A stretch of DNA of 64,000 nucleotides from Halorussus rarus (GCF_003369835.1 NZ_QPMJ01000002.1:248001-312000), one strand, 5' to 3'. Positions 25,611 through 34,323 are shown, numbered from the stretch's first letter. Numbers and translations are program-made. The notes: generated from the letters alone by a model not told the origin.

Positions 25611-26281
25611 TGGCGGGACGCAACCCCCACGCGGGCCACGACGACCCCCACGCCGGACAGGACGTCGCCACCGCCGGAGCAGACCTCGAAGACGCCGACG
25701 CCGCGGTGGTGTTCGTCCACGGCCGAGGTGCGACCGCCCAGAGCATCCTCCAGATGGCCGGCGAGTTCGACGCCGAGGGCGTCGCCTACCTCGCGCCCCA
25801 GGCCCGCGGCCGGACCTGGTACCCCAACTCGTTCATGGCGCCCATCGAGGACAACGAGCCGAGCCTCTCGTCGGCGCTGGACTGGCTGGGCGACCTCCGC
25901 GAGCGGATAGCGGACGCCGGCATCCCGGCCGAGCGGACGATGTTCGTCGGCTTCTCGCAGGGCGCCTGCCTCTCGAGCGAGTTCGTCGCCCGGAACGCCC
26001 GAGGGTACGGCGGGCTGGCCGCGCTCAGCGGCGGGGTCATCGGGCCGGACGGGACCCCGCGTGACTACGACGGAACTCTGGACGGGACGCCGGTGTTCCT
26101 CGGCTGCAGCGACAGCGACCCCCACATCCCGCTGGAGCGCGTCCACGAGACCCGCGACGTGTTCGAGGACCTGGACGCAGACGTCGAGGAGCGCATCTAC
26201 GAGGGGATGGGCCACGGCGTGAACCGGGACGAGACCGAGTACGTGACTCGGATGGTCGAAGACCTGGCGGACGCTGAGTGA
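25610..26281 (+). CDS. Alpha/beta-hydrolase (phospholipase/carboxylesterase type)
   Basis: This 223-residue protein has the nucleophile elbow GFSQGACLS (about residue 110, Ser in GxSxG), an early VVFVHGRGATAQ oxyanion-type loop, GCSDSDPHIPLERVHE with the catalytic Asp and GMGHGVN with the catalytic His. These are the features of the carboxylesterase/acyl-protein thioesterase family. Its own start overlaps the stop of the 43-residue frame. Substrate is unknown. It is followed by the glutaredoxin gene with a possible GTGA overlap. Confidence 0.88.
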   Translation: MAGRNPHAGHDDPHAGQDVATAGADLEDADAAVVFVHGRGATAQSILQMAGEFDAEGVAYLAPQARGRTWYPNSFMAPIEDNEPSLSSALDWLGDLRERIADAGIPAERTMFVGFSQGACLSSEFVARNARGYGGLAALSGGVIGPDGTPRDYDGTLDGTPVFLGCSDSDPHIPLERVHETRDVFEDLDADVEERIYEGMGHGVNRDETEYVTRMVEDLADAE

Positions 26282-26355
26282 GGAAGGAACGCGCCGGTAC
26301 CGGTTGCGACGTCGAACCGTCACCGATACCAACCGACGGAGCCTTCGATTCCGAC

Positions 26356-26604
26356 GTGAGCGAGCACACGGTCACCGTCTACACCCGCGAAGCGTGTCAT
26401 CTCTGCGAGGACGCCATCGAAACGGTCGACGAGGTCGCCGACGAGGTCGACGCCGAGGTGTCTGTCGAGGTGGTCGACGTCGACGAGGACCCGGAGCTCC
26501 GCGAGGAGTACGGCGAACGCGTCCCCTACGTGCTCGTCGACGGGAGGCCGCAGTTCAAGTACCGGGTCGACGCGGTCTCGCTTCGGTCGCGCCTCGGCGA
26601 CTGA
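26356..26604 (+). CDS. Glutaredoxin-family protein
   Basis: The thioredoxin-fold domain starts right at this GTG: VSEHTVTVYTREACHLCEDA, with active-site CHLC, then VSVEVVDVDEDPEL and RVPYVLVDGRPQF (cis-Pro). The 82-residue form matches a compact glutaredoxin-like reductase. A longer form from GTG 26278 overlaps the esterase stop by four bases and adds a 26-residue tail that looks disordered; which start is used cannot be decided by eye. In this class the substrate is usually a protein or small-molecule disulfide. Confidence 0.85.
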   Translation: MSEHTVTVYTREACHLCEDAIETVDEVADEVDAEVSVEVVDVDEDPELREEYGERVPYVLVDGRPQFKYRVDAVSLRSRLGD

Positions 26605-26605
26605 C

Positions 26606-27034
26606 TCAGAGCCGGGCCGCGGCCAGCCGGTCCGCCAGCGACCGGACCCCCGAGAGGGCCCGGGGAAGGGCGGCCGTGCCGGCGACGGAGACCGCCGCAC
26701 TCGTCGCGACGACGGCCCACGGGGTCCCGACCGCGGCGTCGGTGGCCGCCCCGAGGAACGCCGCCCCGGCGACGGTCGCGCTGTAGTAGGCCGACCGCAG
26801 GGGCAGGGTGTAGGGGTCGCCGGGCCGGGGCCACTCGCCGACGTCGATCCACCCGCCCCGGAACGTCGCGGCCGCGACGGACGAGACCGCGATAGCGGTG
26901 AGGCCCGCGAGCGCGACCGGCCCCTGCGGGGTCGCGAACAGCAGGAGCACGAGCGCCGGAATCGAGAGCGTCGATATCTCCAGGCCGGCGAAGAAGAGGT
27001 GGTCGAGCCAGCGCTCCCATCCTTCCATCGCCAT
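26606..27034 (-). CDS. Four-helix membrane protein, unknown
   Basis: This 142-residue protein has about four hydrophobic segments (residues about 14-32, 40-56, 80-97, 105-120) and small loops. MAMEGWERWLDHLFFAGLEI starts it; the second Met is also plausible. It ends convergently one base after the glutaredoxin gene and starts four bases after the pelota stop, so it probably shares the pelota transcript. No functional motif is visible. Confidence 0.76.
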   Translation of the reverse strand: MAMEGWERWLDHLFFAGLEISTLSIPALVLLLFATPQGPVALAGLTAIAVSSVAAATFRGGWIDVGEWPRPGDPYTLPLRSAYYSATVAGAAFLGAATDAAVGTPWAVVATSAAVSVAGTAALPRALSGVRSLADRLAAARL

Positions 27035-27038
27035 CGGT

Positions 27039-28106
27039 TCACTCCAGCCGGTACCGCAGCAGCGCCGCGATGCCGCCGAACCCCGCGAGCTGGTCGCCCG
27101 GCGCGAACTCTCCGGAGAACACCGTCACCTCGCCGCCCTTCTGCTCGACGGTCGTGATGAGCTCGTTGACGTCGAAGGGCCACTCGCCCTCGGCGCCGCG
27201 CTCCTCGCGCAGGCGCTCGTCGAGCAGCAGGAGGTGCTCGACCGCGCCGAAGTCGGTGGCCTCCTCGACCTTGTCGGGGCCGTAGGCGACCTTCGCGCCC
27301 TCGCCGATGCGCCGGGTGAGCTCGTCGATGAGCTCGGCCTCCTCGGCGATGCGGGTGTCCTTCTGGACCTCCTCGACCGCGCCGCGCTTGAGCACCTCGT
27401 GGACGCCCCGGTCGCCGACCGCGCTGGTGTCGACGGTCGTGATCTTCTCGGTGAGGTCGGGCGCGTTCTCCTCGACGTAGTCGAGCGCGTCCTGCTTGGT
27501 GAACCCCGGCCCGGCGAGGATGATGGCGTCGACGTCGAGTCGGCCGAGCGCGCTGGTGAGTTCGGCGAACAGCTCGTCCCGGCCGCGGGCGTACTCGCCC
27601 TTCCCGGTGGTGCCGGTGAACTCGGCGCGCTCCTCGGTGCCGTACTGGGCGACGGTGTGGATGTGGGCCTGGCCCTCCTCGACGGTCACGATGGCGACGT
27701 CGGGGTTGTCGGTGGCCTCCTCTGCCTCCTCGAGCCGGTCGAGCTGGTCGGGCTTCCACACCTTCTCGACGTCGATCTCCTTGTTCTCCTCGACGTTGAG
27801 GGTGTGATGCATCCCGAGCTGGTCCTCCCGGCTCGCGCCCTCGATGACGCCGCTGATGCGGAGCCTGTTGGCGAACTTGTGGAACTCGACGTCCTCGACG
27901 TCGAGCGTGACGTGCATGTGCTCGCGCTCGCCGCCGGTGTCGCGCATCTGGTCGTCCTTGCGCTGGATGCGCCGGGTGGTGTCGCCCGAGACCAGGTCGC
28001 CGGGTTCGAGGACGTAGGTGAGGTGCCAGAGGTCGTCGAGGCTCTCGGGGACGAGCGTGATGCGCTCGCGGCCTCCCTCGACGCGGTGACGGTCGGTTAC
28101 TCTCAT
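27039..28106 (-). CDS. pelA: mRNA surveillance protein pelota (Dom34)
   Basis: This 355-residue protein has the expected three domains: an N-terminal Sm-like part ([33 protein letters not shown], 1-125), a central eRF1-like domain (about 130-255, [16 protein letters not shown] and [15 protein letters not shown]) and a C-terminal domain (about 260-355, [29 protein letters not shown]). The GGQ hydrolysis motif of eRF1 is absent, as it should be. Pelota enters stalled ribosomes and, with ABCE1, splits them. The rescue partner RqcH is encoded about 10.8 kb away on the same strand. Confidence 0.97.
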   Translation of the reverse strand: MRVTDRHRVEGGRERITLVPESLDDLWHLTYVLEPGDLVSGDTTRRIQRKDDQMRDTGGEREHMHVTLDVEDVEFHKFANRLRISGVIEGASREDQLGMHHTLNVEENKEIDVEKVWKPDQLDRLEEAEEATDNPDVAIVTVEEGQAHIHTVAQYGTEERAEFTGTTGKGEYARGRDELFAELTSALGRLDVDAIILAGPGFTKQDALDYVEENAPDLTEKITTVDTSAVGDRGVHEVLKRGAVEEVQKDTRIAEEAELIDELTRRIGEGAKVAYGPDKVEEATDFGAVEHLLLLDERLREERGAEGEWPFDVNELITTVEQKGGEVTVFSGEFAPGDQLAGFGGIAALLRYRLE

Positions 28107-28416
28107 ACGTTAGCGTGGTCCGGCGGCCGATAAGTGACCTGCGGTCGCTCCGTCCCGATTCCCAGCCGCGACCCGGCGCGGGGGTCCGGCAGTCCGGGTC
28201 CGATAGTCCGGCACGGTTTTATCGAAACCCTTCGGGACGGACAGTAGTGGCGTGAGTAATACGTGGTGCGAATTGACCATGCGCCTTCTTATCATATATG
28301 GTATTTAGTGGCGCATGTTGAATATAGGGCGTGTATTGCTCGGAAGTCACTACTATGAGCTTGCGGTGGCACCCTGCCACCAGATTTAGCTAATCGAGAC
28401 TGGTATCCTATCGGGT
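28107..28416. other. 310-base non-coding gap with two inverted repeats
   Basis: No gene is seen. The pelota promoter side is GC-rich; the rest is AT-rich and marks the left edge of the accessory block. It contains a 40-base inverted repeat (28278-28317) and a perfect hairpin GGTGGCA-CCC-TGCCACC (28365-28381), 36 bases before the DUF4177 gene ATG. Confidence 0.55.
28278..28317. promoter_or_regulatory. Inverted repeat with perfect CATGCGCC/GGCGCATG ends
   Basis: Perfect eight-base arms CATGCGCC (28278-28285) and GGCGCATG (28310-28317) enclose an AT-rich centre that includes the nearly symmetric TCATATATGGTA. An operator for a dimeric regulator or the end of a mobile element are both possible. 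It is 99 bases before the DUF4177 gene ATG. Confidence 0.5.
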
Positions 28417-28635
28417 ATGGCTTCGAACAGGCCGCCCGAGTGGGAGTATCGCGTCGTCGAGCCGCCACGCGAACCCTCACAAAAAGAAGCCTGTGACCCG
28501 ACAGGCCTGCTCAACGAGGTTGCTGACGATGGCTGGGAACTCGACGAGACCATCGACTACGTCGGCGGTGGAACCAAGTTCTTCATCTTCAGGCGACCTA
28601 CTTCCGAAGCTGACACGGAGTCCCACCATGAGTGA
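28417..28635 (+). CDS. DUF4177 domain protein
   Basis: This 72-residue protein has the DUF4177 pattern: WEYRVVEPPREPSQ, a helical LLNEVADDGWELDETIDYV, then KFFIFRRP. It is a small alpha/beta domain of unknown function. Its last codons overlap the start of the next gene by eight bases, so the two are translated from one message and probably act together. It sits at the left edge of the AT-richer accessory block. Confidence 0.82.
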   Translation: MASNRPPEWEYRVVEPPREPSQKEACDPTGLLNEVADDGWELDETIDYVGGGTKFFIFRRPTSEADTESHHE

Positions 28636-29659
28636 CTCCGGCGGGTCAAACGAAGTTCGAACCGCGAACACGCTTCGGGAACGCATCGAGTTGAATCGGC
28701 CGTACAGCTGGTTCCTGTTCGGCGGCAATCGGCTCGTCGTCACCAGCTTGGTCGCAGTGAGCGTCTTCGTCGCCTTCATTCTCGTCAGCATCGTCGCCTT
28801 CCCCTCGTTGCAGGTCCTGCTTCGGTCGTCAGACACCATCGAGACCATGTTCTCGGCCACGATCGGCACCATCGTCACTGGGACGACCCTCGTGGTCACC
28901 ATCAGCCAGCTCGTCATCTCGCAAGAAAACGGACCGTTGGGCGACCAGCGCCAGCGGATGAGCGACGCGATGGACTTCCGGACCTACGCCACCAACCTCT
29001 TCGAGGACCCGCCCGAAGCCGACCCGGCGCAGTTCCTCGGGCAGCTCCTCGAAGCGACCGAGCGTCGGGCCGACGCCCTCGAAGCGCAACTCGCAGACAA
29101 CGACGATGAGGACCTCCGCCAGCAGGTCGCGGAGTTCCTCAACAGCCTTCGGAATAACGTGGACACAGTCGTGGACGAACTCGACGAGGCGCAGTTCGGC
29201 ACGTTCGACGTGGTGGCGTCGGCACTCGACTTCAACTACGACTGGAAGCTCTACCAGATCGAACGCCTCACCAGCGAGTTCGCCGACAGCCTCGATGAGG
29301 ACGACCAGGAGGCGTTCCACGACCTGGAGACAGCGCTGACCATGTTCGGGCCGGCCCGCGAGCAGATCAAGACGTTGTACTTTCAGTGGGAGCTGATCGA
29401 CCTCTCGCGGTACATCCTGTACGCGGCGGTCCCGGCGCTTGTCGTGGCTGGGTCGATGGTCGCGTTCGTCGGCGGCGAGACGGTCCCGGGCGTGACGCTC
29501 GGTGTCCCAAACATCACGTGGGTGGTTGGAGCCGCTTTCACCATCACGCTCGTGCCCTTCCTGACATTCCTCTCGTACATTCTCCGCATCGTGTTCGTGG
29601 CCAAGCGCACGCTCGCAGTTGGCCCGTTTGTCCTCCGGCAATCGTATACGAGCGATTGA
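28628..29659 (+). CDS. Four-helix membrane protein coupled to the DUF4177 gene
   Basis: This 343-residue protein has two N-terminal transmembrane helices (about 29-58 and 77-97) and two C-terminal ones (about 262-285 and 290-318), separated by a 165-residue soluble, helical, acidic middle (ATERRADALEAQLADNDDED). The GTIVTGTTLVVTISQLVISQE segment near residue 80 is conserved-looking. No enzyme motif is visible. ATG 28628 lies inside the DUF4177 frame (8-base overlap); the longer in-frame ATG 28493 would run through the whole DUF4177 gene and is unlikely. Confidence 0.8.
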   Translation: MSDSGGSNEVRTANTLRERIELNRPYSWFLFGGNRLVVTSLVAVSVFVAFILVSIVAFPSLQVLLRSSDTIETMFSATIGTIVTGTTLVVTISQLVISQENGPLGDQRQRMSDAMDFRTYATNLFEDPPEADPAQFLGQLLEATERRADALEAQLADNDDEDLRQQVAEFLNSLRNNVDTVVDELDEAQFGTFDVVASALDFNYDWKLYQIERLTSEFADSLDEDDQEAFHDLETALTMFGPAREQIKTLYFQWELIDLSRYILYAAVPALVVAGSMVAFVGGETVPGVTLGVPNITWVVGAAFTITLVPFLTFLSYILRIVFVAKRTLAVGPFVLRQSYTSD

Positions 29660-30008
29660 GGAGTTGACGCCGGGAGAAACAGCTTTCAACGGTTGCAGAG
29701 ACGGAGAAATTGAAGGACAAGATCATCCAATCAATACGCACAGATTAGTTAGTCTTGGACAACTGTTTTCGCAGTCTGTTACGCACAATACGCACCACGG
29801 ATGGGTCACTGATACTCTTACTCCACCGAACGAATTTCCCGTGAGTTGAGGCGATTAATGCAGAGCGTAAATGTCTTGCACTCACTATTGACCCGGCAGT
29901 GTCGCGCCATACTAATTCCGAACTCCAAGAAGGAAACTCATCGAAGATGTCCAGGGAGTCGGTCGTCCGGGCATCAATCGGTCACCTTAAATCGACTCTT
30001 CGGGTGGC
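29660..30008. other. Non-coding stretch after the membrane gene
   Basis: I see no convincing gene. The region is AT-richer than the genome and contains CAATACGCAC twice (29732-29741 and 29786-29795) and a TACGCAC fragment between them. This could be a degraded mobile or replicon remnant; the evidence is thin. Confidence 0.35.
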
Positions 30009-30161
30009 ATGAACGTTTCAATCGATACCGTGTATGGCGACACCGTCGCGATTCACAGCAGGGAGGTGACCGATACTGCGAGCGGGAGGAGGATTATCCC
30101 GATCGCGACCGCCACCACGATCGGCAAATACGTTGGGTCGATTGCGTCGAGTCAGAATTGA
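30009..30161 (+). CDS. Possible 50-residue protein
   Basis: ATG 30009 opens a frame with a plausible fold-like pattern (MNVSIDTVYGDTVAIHSRE, then RRIIPIATATTIGKYVGSIA). An AT-rich CTTAAAT lies about 20 bases upstream. The codons look normal. It might be a gene fragment of a longer protein. No family is recognised. Confidence 0.38.
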   Translation: MNVSIDTVYGDTVAIHSREVTDTASGRRIIPIATATTIGKYVGSIASSQN

Positions 30162-30182
30162 TTCGACCGGCGTCGAACCGTA

Positions 30183-30983
30183 TCAATCCCATGGGGAATC
30201 ATCGGGGTCGACGATGCGTTCGCGCTCCTCGATGGCATCGAGTTTTGCCACGTCCTCGTCGTCGAGTTCGAGGGCGAGACTCAGCCAGTTCTCTCGAAGG
30301 TGGTCTGTGGTCGTCGCTCTGGGGATAGCGGTCACGTTCTTCTCCCGAAGCCACGCGAGGCTGACCTGTTGGGGTGTCGCGCCGTGTTTCCTCGCGACCT
30401 CCTGTAACTCCGTAACGTGTTCGACATCGCCACGAGCGATGGGCGAGTAGGCCACGAGTTCCACGTCCACACCGTCTTGGGAGCAGAATTCCCGCAGGTC
30501 CTCCTGCGGGAACAGCGGGTGCATCTCGACCTGATTCGCAAAAATCGGCGCGTCGGCGACGTCGATGGCCTCCTCGAGCGAGTCGACAGTAAAGTTACTC
30601 ACGCCAATTTCCTCGATGAGGCCTTCCTCTCGGAGTGTTGCGAATGCATCGAGCGTCTCCACCGGGTCGTACTTGCCCGTGGGCCAGTGGACGTACAGGA
30701 GGTCCACGTACTCTAGACCGAGGCGGTCGAGGCTCTCCTCGGCGCTGTGTCGGACGCCGTACTGGTCGAGGTCTGCCGGCGGAACCTTGGTGGCCACAAA
30801 CAGATCGTCGCGAGCCACGCTCGACGCGGCGACAGCATCGCCCACCGCCTCCTCGTTGTAATACGCCTCGACCTGCTCGGTAGTGTCGATGTGCCTGTAT
30901 CCGACGTCGAGAGCCTGTTTGACGTTCTCGTAGCACTCATCGTAGTCCGCATGGTTGTAGGTGCCGATGCCAAGCATCGGCAT
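30183..30983 (-). CDS. Aldo/keto reductase
   Basis: The 267-residue core starts MPMLGIGTYNHADYDEC and has the AKR (beta/alpha)8 signatures: GYRHIDTTEQVEAYYNEEAVGDAV (catalytic Asp and Tyr region), LFVATKVPP (Lys), LLYVHWPTGKYD (His), IGVSNFTVDSLEEAI, NQVEMHPLF, LVAYSPIARG and VTAIPRATTTDHLRENW. It reduces carbonyls with NADPH; the substrate is unknown. The frame stays open for another 202 codons upstream, with a hydrophobic segment, so the real start may be earlier. Confidence 0.88.
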   Translation of the reverse strand: MPMLGIGTYNHADYDECYENVKQALDVGYRHIDTTEQVEAYYNEEAVGDAVAASSVARDDLFVATKVPPADLDQYGVRHSAEESLDRLGLEYVDLLYVHWPTGKYDPVETLDAFATLREEGLIEEIGVSNFTVDSLEEAIDVADAPIFANQVEMHPLFPQEDLREFCSQDGVDVELVAYSPIARGDVEHVTELQEVARKHGATPQQVSLAWLREKNVTAIPRATTTDHLRENWLSLALELDDEDVAKLDAIEERERIVDPDDSPWD

Positions 30984-31391
30984 CCCGCGGGTCGAGGCTG
31001 GGGAGTAGTTGGCGACGTCTGCGTCGATGCCGGTTGTCGGTACATCAACGGCCCCGGTGCTGTCGGAGTTCCGCTCTTCGCCGGCATTCCGCGTTCGGCG
31101 TTCGACCTGCTCCGTGTTCACCACGGGACTGAGCCGCTCGGTCCTCCCTTCGTCCGCTATACCTCCGGTTCCGACGGGTGGCATCCGCTGGCGTATCTGG
31201 ACCAGGGCGTCGGTTAGGTCCCCCTGTTCGCGCTCCGCCTCCCCGGCGCTCTCACTGCTATGGCGCCGTTTGGCCAGCAAAAAGGCCACGAGAAACGCGA
31301 GAACGAACGGGGTGGCCTTCCGCAGAAGATCACCGCGGTCATCCTGAATCTGTACGTGCCACTTTCGAGTATCAGTCCCTCTACGGAGCAC
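30984..31391 (-). other. In-frame N-terminal extension of the aldo/keto reductase with a membrane helix
   Basis: No stop separates this stretch from the reductase. From a GTG at 31391 it would add about 136 residues: RKWHVQIQDDRGDLLRKA, a transmembrane segment (PFVLAFLVAFLLAKRR) and a charged low-complexity region (DLTDALVQIRQRMPPVG to DSTGAVDVPTTG). It could be a membrane anchor fused to the enzyme or a separate small membrane gene joined by loss of a stop. An ATG at 31184 is another option. The 208 bases from 31392 to 31599 hold no gene I can support. Confidence 0.5.
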
Positions 31392-31599
31392 GAGGTATTC
31401 TTTGACGACGACGTACTTCGGAGTTCTGGCAGGGACGGTCGACTCGTGGAGGTGACCGGTTCGTTTCGGCTCCGGTTCCAACGTCGGGATTGGTGTGCTT
31501 CCTCGGTGCGGCGGCCGCCGTGAGTGGTGTCGCTCACTTCGCTTGTGTTTTGCCGGGTCGGCAGTACATTTGAGGCACTGGAAACCCAACGGCCGTCAA

Positions 31600-32133
31600 A
31601 TGCGGACCATCGTCGAGACACTCCAACCGGAAGTTCCCTACCGCGTAAGACAGCGGGTCGGTCCCTGTCTCACTCGACTTGCGCGAACTCTCGGGCAGCC
31701 CGAGTTCCGCCTTCGCGATACCGGATACGTCGGTACCGTCCAGCAGCCGCTGGACGAGTTCACGGAGACGCTCCAGGAACACGGGTTCGAGTGGGACCCG
31801 CTGGCGTGGTATCACCAGCCGCCGGTGGGGGCGGAGCCGAACGGTAGCTGGACGTATCGACGGTCCTTGCTGGCCGACAGACAGATTCACGTCATTCTCA
31901 TCGCCCACTCGCCGGAGTACATCGACGTGTTCGCCCACGAGGAGTACAACTGGCTACGACACCCGATCAAACACCTCCGGCAGGTCGGCATCGAGCGGGA
32001 AGCCGGTAGTCGTCAAATACGGCGGTGGATCGAGAGTCACGGCATTGCGATCGACGCCAAATCGCGTCGCCGACGAGGGATCGCACACAGAGTGATAGAC
32101 CTCCACAAGTACCTCGCGTCCATCATCCGATAG
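31600..32133 (+). CDS. Unknown protein in the accessory block
   Basis: This 177-residue protein starts MRTIVETLQPEVPYRVRQRV and contains FRLRDTGYVGTVQQPLDEFTETLQEHGFEWDPLAWYHQPP and QIHVILIAHSPEYIDVFAHEEYNWLRHP, followed by a basic C terminus (SRRRRGIAHRVIDLHKYLASIIR). No catalytic or binding motif is recognised. Composition is less acidic than most proteins here. The ATG at 31600 is preferred over an upstream one inside the divergent promoter region. Confidence 0.7.
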   Translation: MRTIVETLQPEVPYRVRQRVGPCLTRLARTLGQPEFRLRDTGYVGTVQQPLDEFTETLQEHGFEWDPLAWYHQPPVGAEPNGSWTYRRSLLADRQIHVILIAHSPEYIDVFAHEEYNWLRHPIKHLRQVGIEREAGSRQIRRWIESHGIAIDAKSRRRRGIAHRVIDLHKYLASIIR

Positions 32134-32382
32134 TGCGAATCCGATTCATACCTTCGAAGAATAGTAGCGAGTCGGTCCGCACGCGGTGTTTTCCAGGAAT
32201 CGGCTCTTGATAACTCGGTGTTCGTCGTCCCCGGTTTGCCGATGATGTGATAGCGGTGGGATTATCGCTAATTTGGAGTGATCGAAGTTCCTGCGGCGAC
32301 CCTGCAAGTTCGCCGAACAGAAATAGTAACACCGCTGGAGAGTAGGCGTCATGCATAACCGTCACAGACGCAAACTGAAGCT

Positions 32383-32565
32383 ATGGCGTATCAGACCACA
32401 ATCGGCTGGTCTCTCCTGTCCTCAGGCATCGTGAGCATCATTCTCTGGCTCATTCCTGGCGACTCGGTCTGGTGGGGAGTCGGCCTGCTCGTCCTTGGGA
32501 TGGTCGTGCTTTATATCCGCCGAGACGACGTCTCCGAAGCGTTCTCGGCACTAACCGAGTCGTAA
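32383..32565 (+). CDS. Two-helix small membrane protein
   Basis: This 60-residue protein has two hydrophobic segments (about residues 7-24 and 30-45: LLSSGIVSIILWLIPGD and WWGVGLLVLGMVVLYI) and a short charged tail (RRDDVSEAFSALTES). It is typical of small haloarchaeal membrane proteins of unknown function. The 249 bases upstream contain no gene I can support. The following 230 bases are AT-rich, with a stem-loop. Confidence 0.68.
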   Translation: MAYQTTIGWSLLSSGIVSIILWLIPGDSVWWGVGLLVLGMVVLYIRRDDVSEAFSALTES

Positions 32566-32772
32566 TCTCTTGTCCAGCCAGCATCAACGAAGGCCATTAC
32601 AATGGAGATGAGGCAACTGTCGACTAAACTTGCCTTCGATTAGAATAATGAGCTTGCTAATAGTGCCCTCTATTCAGCACGCCGCTTCTGACAACTGTCG
32701 GTCAAGTCGTTGGTGGAAGTGATAGGTTCACGCTCTGTATTACGGACAGTCGATTCCATCCTATCCGCAGGT

Positions 32773-32792
32773 GAGGGTTTCAACAAGCCCTC
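32773..32792. repeat. Stem-loop beside the DUF4013 gene stop
   Basis: GAGGGTTT-CAAC-AAGCCCTC: eight-base arms with one G-T pair. It lies 7-26 bases past the stop of the minus-strand DUF4013 gene, so it could be a terminator for that gene. Stem-loops of this kind also occur at the ends of IS200/IS605-type elements, but no transposase is present. Confidence 0.45.
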
Positions 32793-32798
32793 CGGCAC

Positions 32799-33485
32799 CT
32801 AACTGCTGGCCCGCCCGACAAGCCGCGCCACCACGACGACCACGTAGAAGCCGGCGGCCAGCGCGACCACCTCGCCGGGCCGGCCCAGCGCCGCGAGCGA
32901 GCCGAGGCCGACGACCGCGAGGCCCGCGACCACCAGGGCCGCGACCCAGCCGACGAAGTACCTACCGTCGCGCGCGCTGCGGATCAGCCGGCCGCGGTCG
33001 ACGCCCGACCGGAGGCGACCGGTCTCGGCCACCCCGGCCAGCGCCGCCGGCAGGAGGTAGGCGAACGAAAGCGAGACGAACAGGACCACCGTGCCAGCGC
33101 CGAAGACGAAGAGGGTCGTGCCGACCGCCTCGGGGCGGGCGCCCGCGCCAGCCCCGCCGACCGTGACCGCGAGCGCGGCGGCGGGGACGAACAGGTACCC
33201 GACCGCGACGGCGAGCGCCCGCGCGCCGTCGGCCGCGAGCCCCCGGAAGTCGGCGAACCGGGGCGGCGCGTCGGCGGTCGGCGGCGTCTCGCCTTCCGAC
33301 GCGGCGCTTTCGCGGACGACGGCCAGCGCGTAGCCGGCCAGCAGGACGACCGGGACGAGCGCGAGAACCGCGAGGACGCCGAGACGGGTGAGCAGGCCGG
33401 CGGCGACCGCCAGGATGGCGCCGACGACCAGCGTCTCGTCGGCCTCCTCGCCTCGGACCGGGTAGGTCAGCGCCTCGCGGAGCAT
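32799..33485 (-). CDS. DUF4013 membrane protein (copy 1)
   Basis: This 228-residue protein has five or six transmembrane helices: starts MLREALTYPVRGEEADETLVVGAIL, continues LVPVVLLAGYALAVVRE and has a Phe/Asp-rich loop RFADFRGLAADGARALAVAVGYLF. This layout (a charged loop with RFxDFRGL followed by ALxVAxxY) is the DUF4013 pattern. Function is unknown. It is paralogous to the next gene (32799 and 33568 starts), suggesting a tandem duplication. Confidence 0.83.
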   Translation of the reverse strand: MLREALTYPVRGEEADETLVVGAILAVAAGLLTRLGVLAVLALVPVVLLAGYALAVVRESAASEGETPPTADAPPRFADFRGLAADGARALAVAVGYLFVPAAALAVTVGGAGAGARPEAVGTTLFVFGAGTVVLFVSLSFAYLLPAALAGVAETGRLRSGVDRGRLIRSARDGRYFVGWVAALVVAGLAVVGLGSLAALGRPGEVVALAAGFYVVVVVARLVGRASS

Positions 33486-33567
33486 GGCGGAGGGTTCGAA
33501 CGCGAAAAGTTAGGTCTGACTACTCGCGGTCGGCGACGGGGTCGCGTCCCCGCGGTGGATGCAGGGA

Positions 33568-34323
33568 CTACGCCGTGACCCGCCGGTCGCCGTCGACGGT
33601 CCCGCCCCGGCCGGTCGGGGTCGCGTCGCGGTACCCCTGGCCGTAGAGCGAGAAGGCGACCGTGTTCGCGTAGAACGCCACGAACGGCACCAGCGCCCAG
33701 CCGACGAACGGGATCGAGGCGAGTCCGCCGACGAGGCCGCCGGCGACGAGGTGGACGACGAGCGCGGACAGCCAGCCGGTCGCGTACGAGCCGCTGGTCG
33801 CGACCGCTCCGATCTTCCGGAACTGGAACGCCGCGCCGAGCCGACCCTCGACCGCGAGCCGGGCGAGCGCGGCGGGCAGGACGTACCACGCGGCCAGCGA
33901 CGAGAGCGCGGCGAGCGCGAGGCCGCCGAGCACGACGACCACGCTCAGGAGGTCGGGGCCGACGTTGGCGACGGGCTCGACCACGGTCGACGGGTCGGTG
34001 ACGGTCGACGAATCGAGCACCGTGTTCTCGACCGAGACGATCAGCAGGCTCGCCAACACTGCGGTCAGCAGCAGTATCGGCAGCGCGAAGTACGCCAGCG
34101 TGACCGCGATGGCCTTCAGTCCCTCTCGGAGCAGGTCGCCCCAGTCGTCGAACGACGGCGCCCGGTCGCCCGCGTAGGTCCGCGCGAGGATCCGCTGGAG
34201 GTAGCCCGCGACGAGGACGGCCGGCACCAGCAGCCACGACAGCAGGGTGAGCAGGCCGCCGATGAGCAGGGATTCGGTTCCGTCGTCGCTATCCACGAGG
34301 TATCTGAGTGCTGTTTCGAACAT
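33568..34323 (-). CDS. DUF4013 membrane protein (copy 2)
   Basis: This 251-residue membrane protein shares the start and helix order of the neighbouring copy: FETALRYLVDSDDGTESLLIGGLL, then LVPAVLVAGYLQRIL, and the loop RAPSFDDWGDLLREGLKAIAVTLAYF. The conserved acidic loop with a W/F-D-GL pattern again fits DUF4013. It differs at the C terminus. The two copies lie 82 bases apart in the same direction and could form one transcript. Confidence 0.85.
   Translation of the reverse strand: MFETALRYLVDSDDGTESLLIGGLLTLLSWLLVPAVLVAGYLQRILARTYAGDRAPSFDDWGDLLREGLKAIAVTLAYFALPILLLTAVLASLLIVSVENTVLDSSTVTDPSTVVEPVANVGPDLLSVVVVLGGLALAALSSLAAWYVLPAALARLAVEGRLGAAFQFRKIGAVATSGSYATGWLSALVVHLVAGGLVGGLASIPFVGWALVPFVAFYANTVAFSLYGQGYRDATPTGRGGTVDGDRRVTA

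Noticed and set aside
29732-29795. CAATACGCAC direct repeats as replicon iterons
   Set aside because: Only two copies with one partial copy and no replication protein nearby; too weak to claim an origin.
29619-29849. Plus-strand 76-residue frame after the membrane gene
   Set aside because: It begins inside the preceding gene in another frame, has unusual composition and no motif; it is treated as non-coding.
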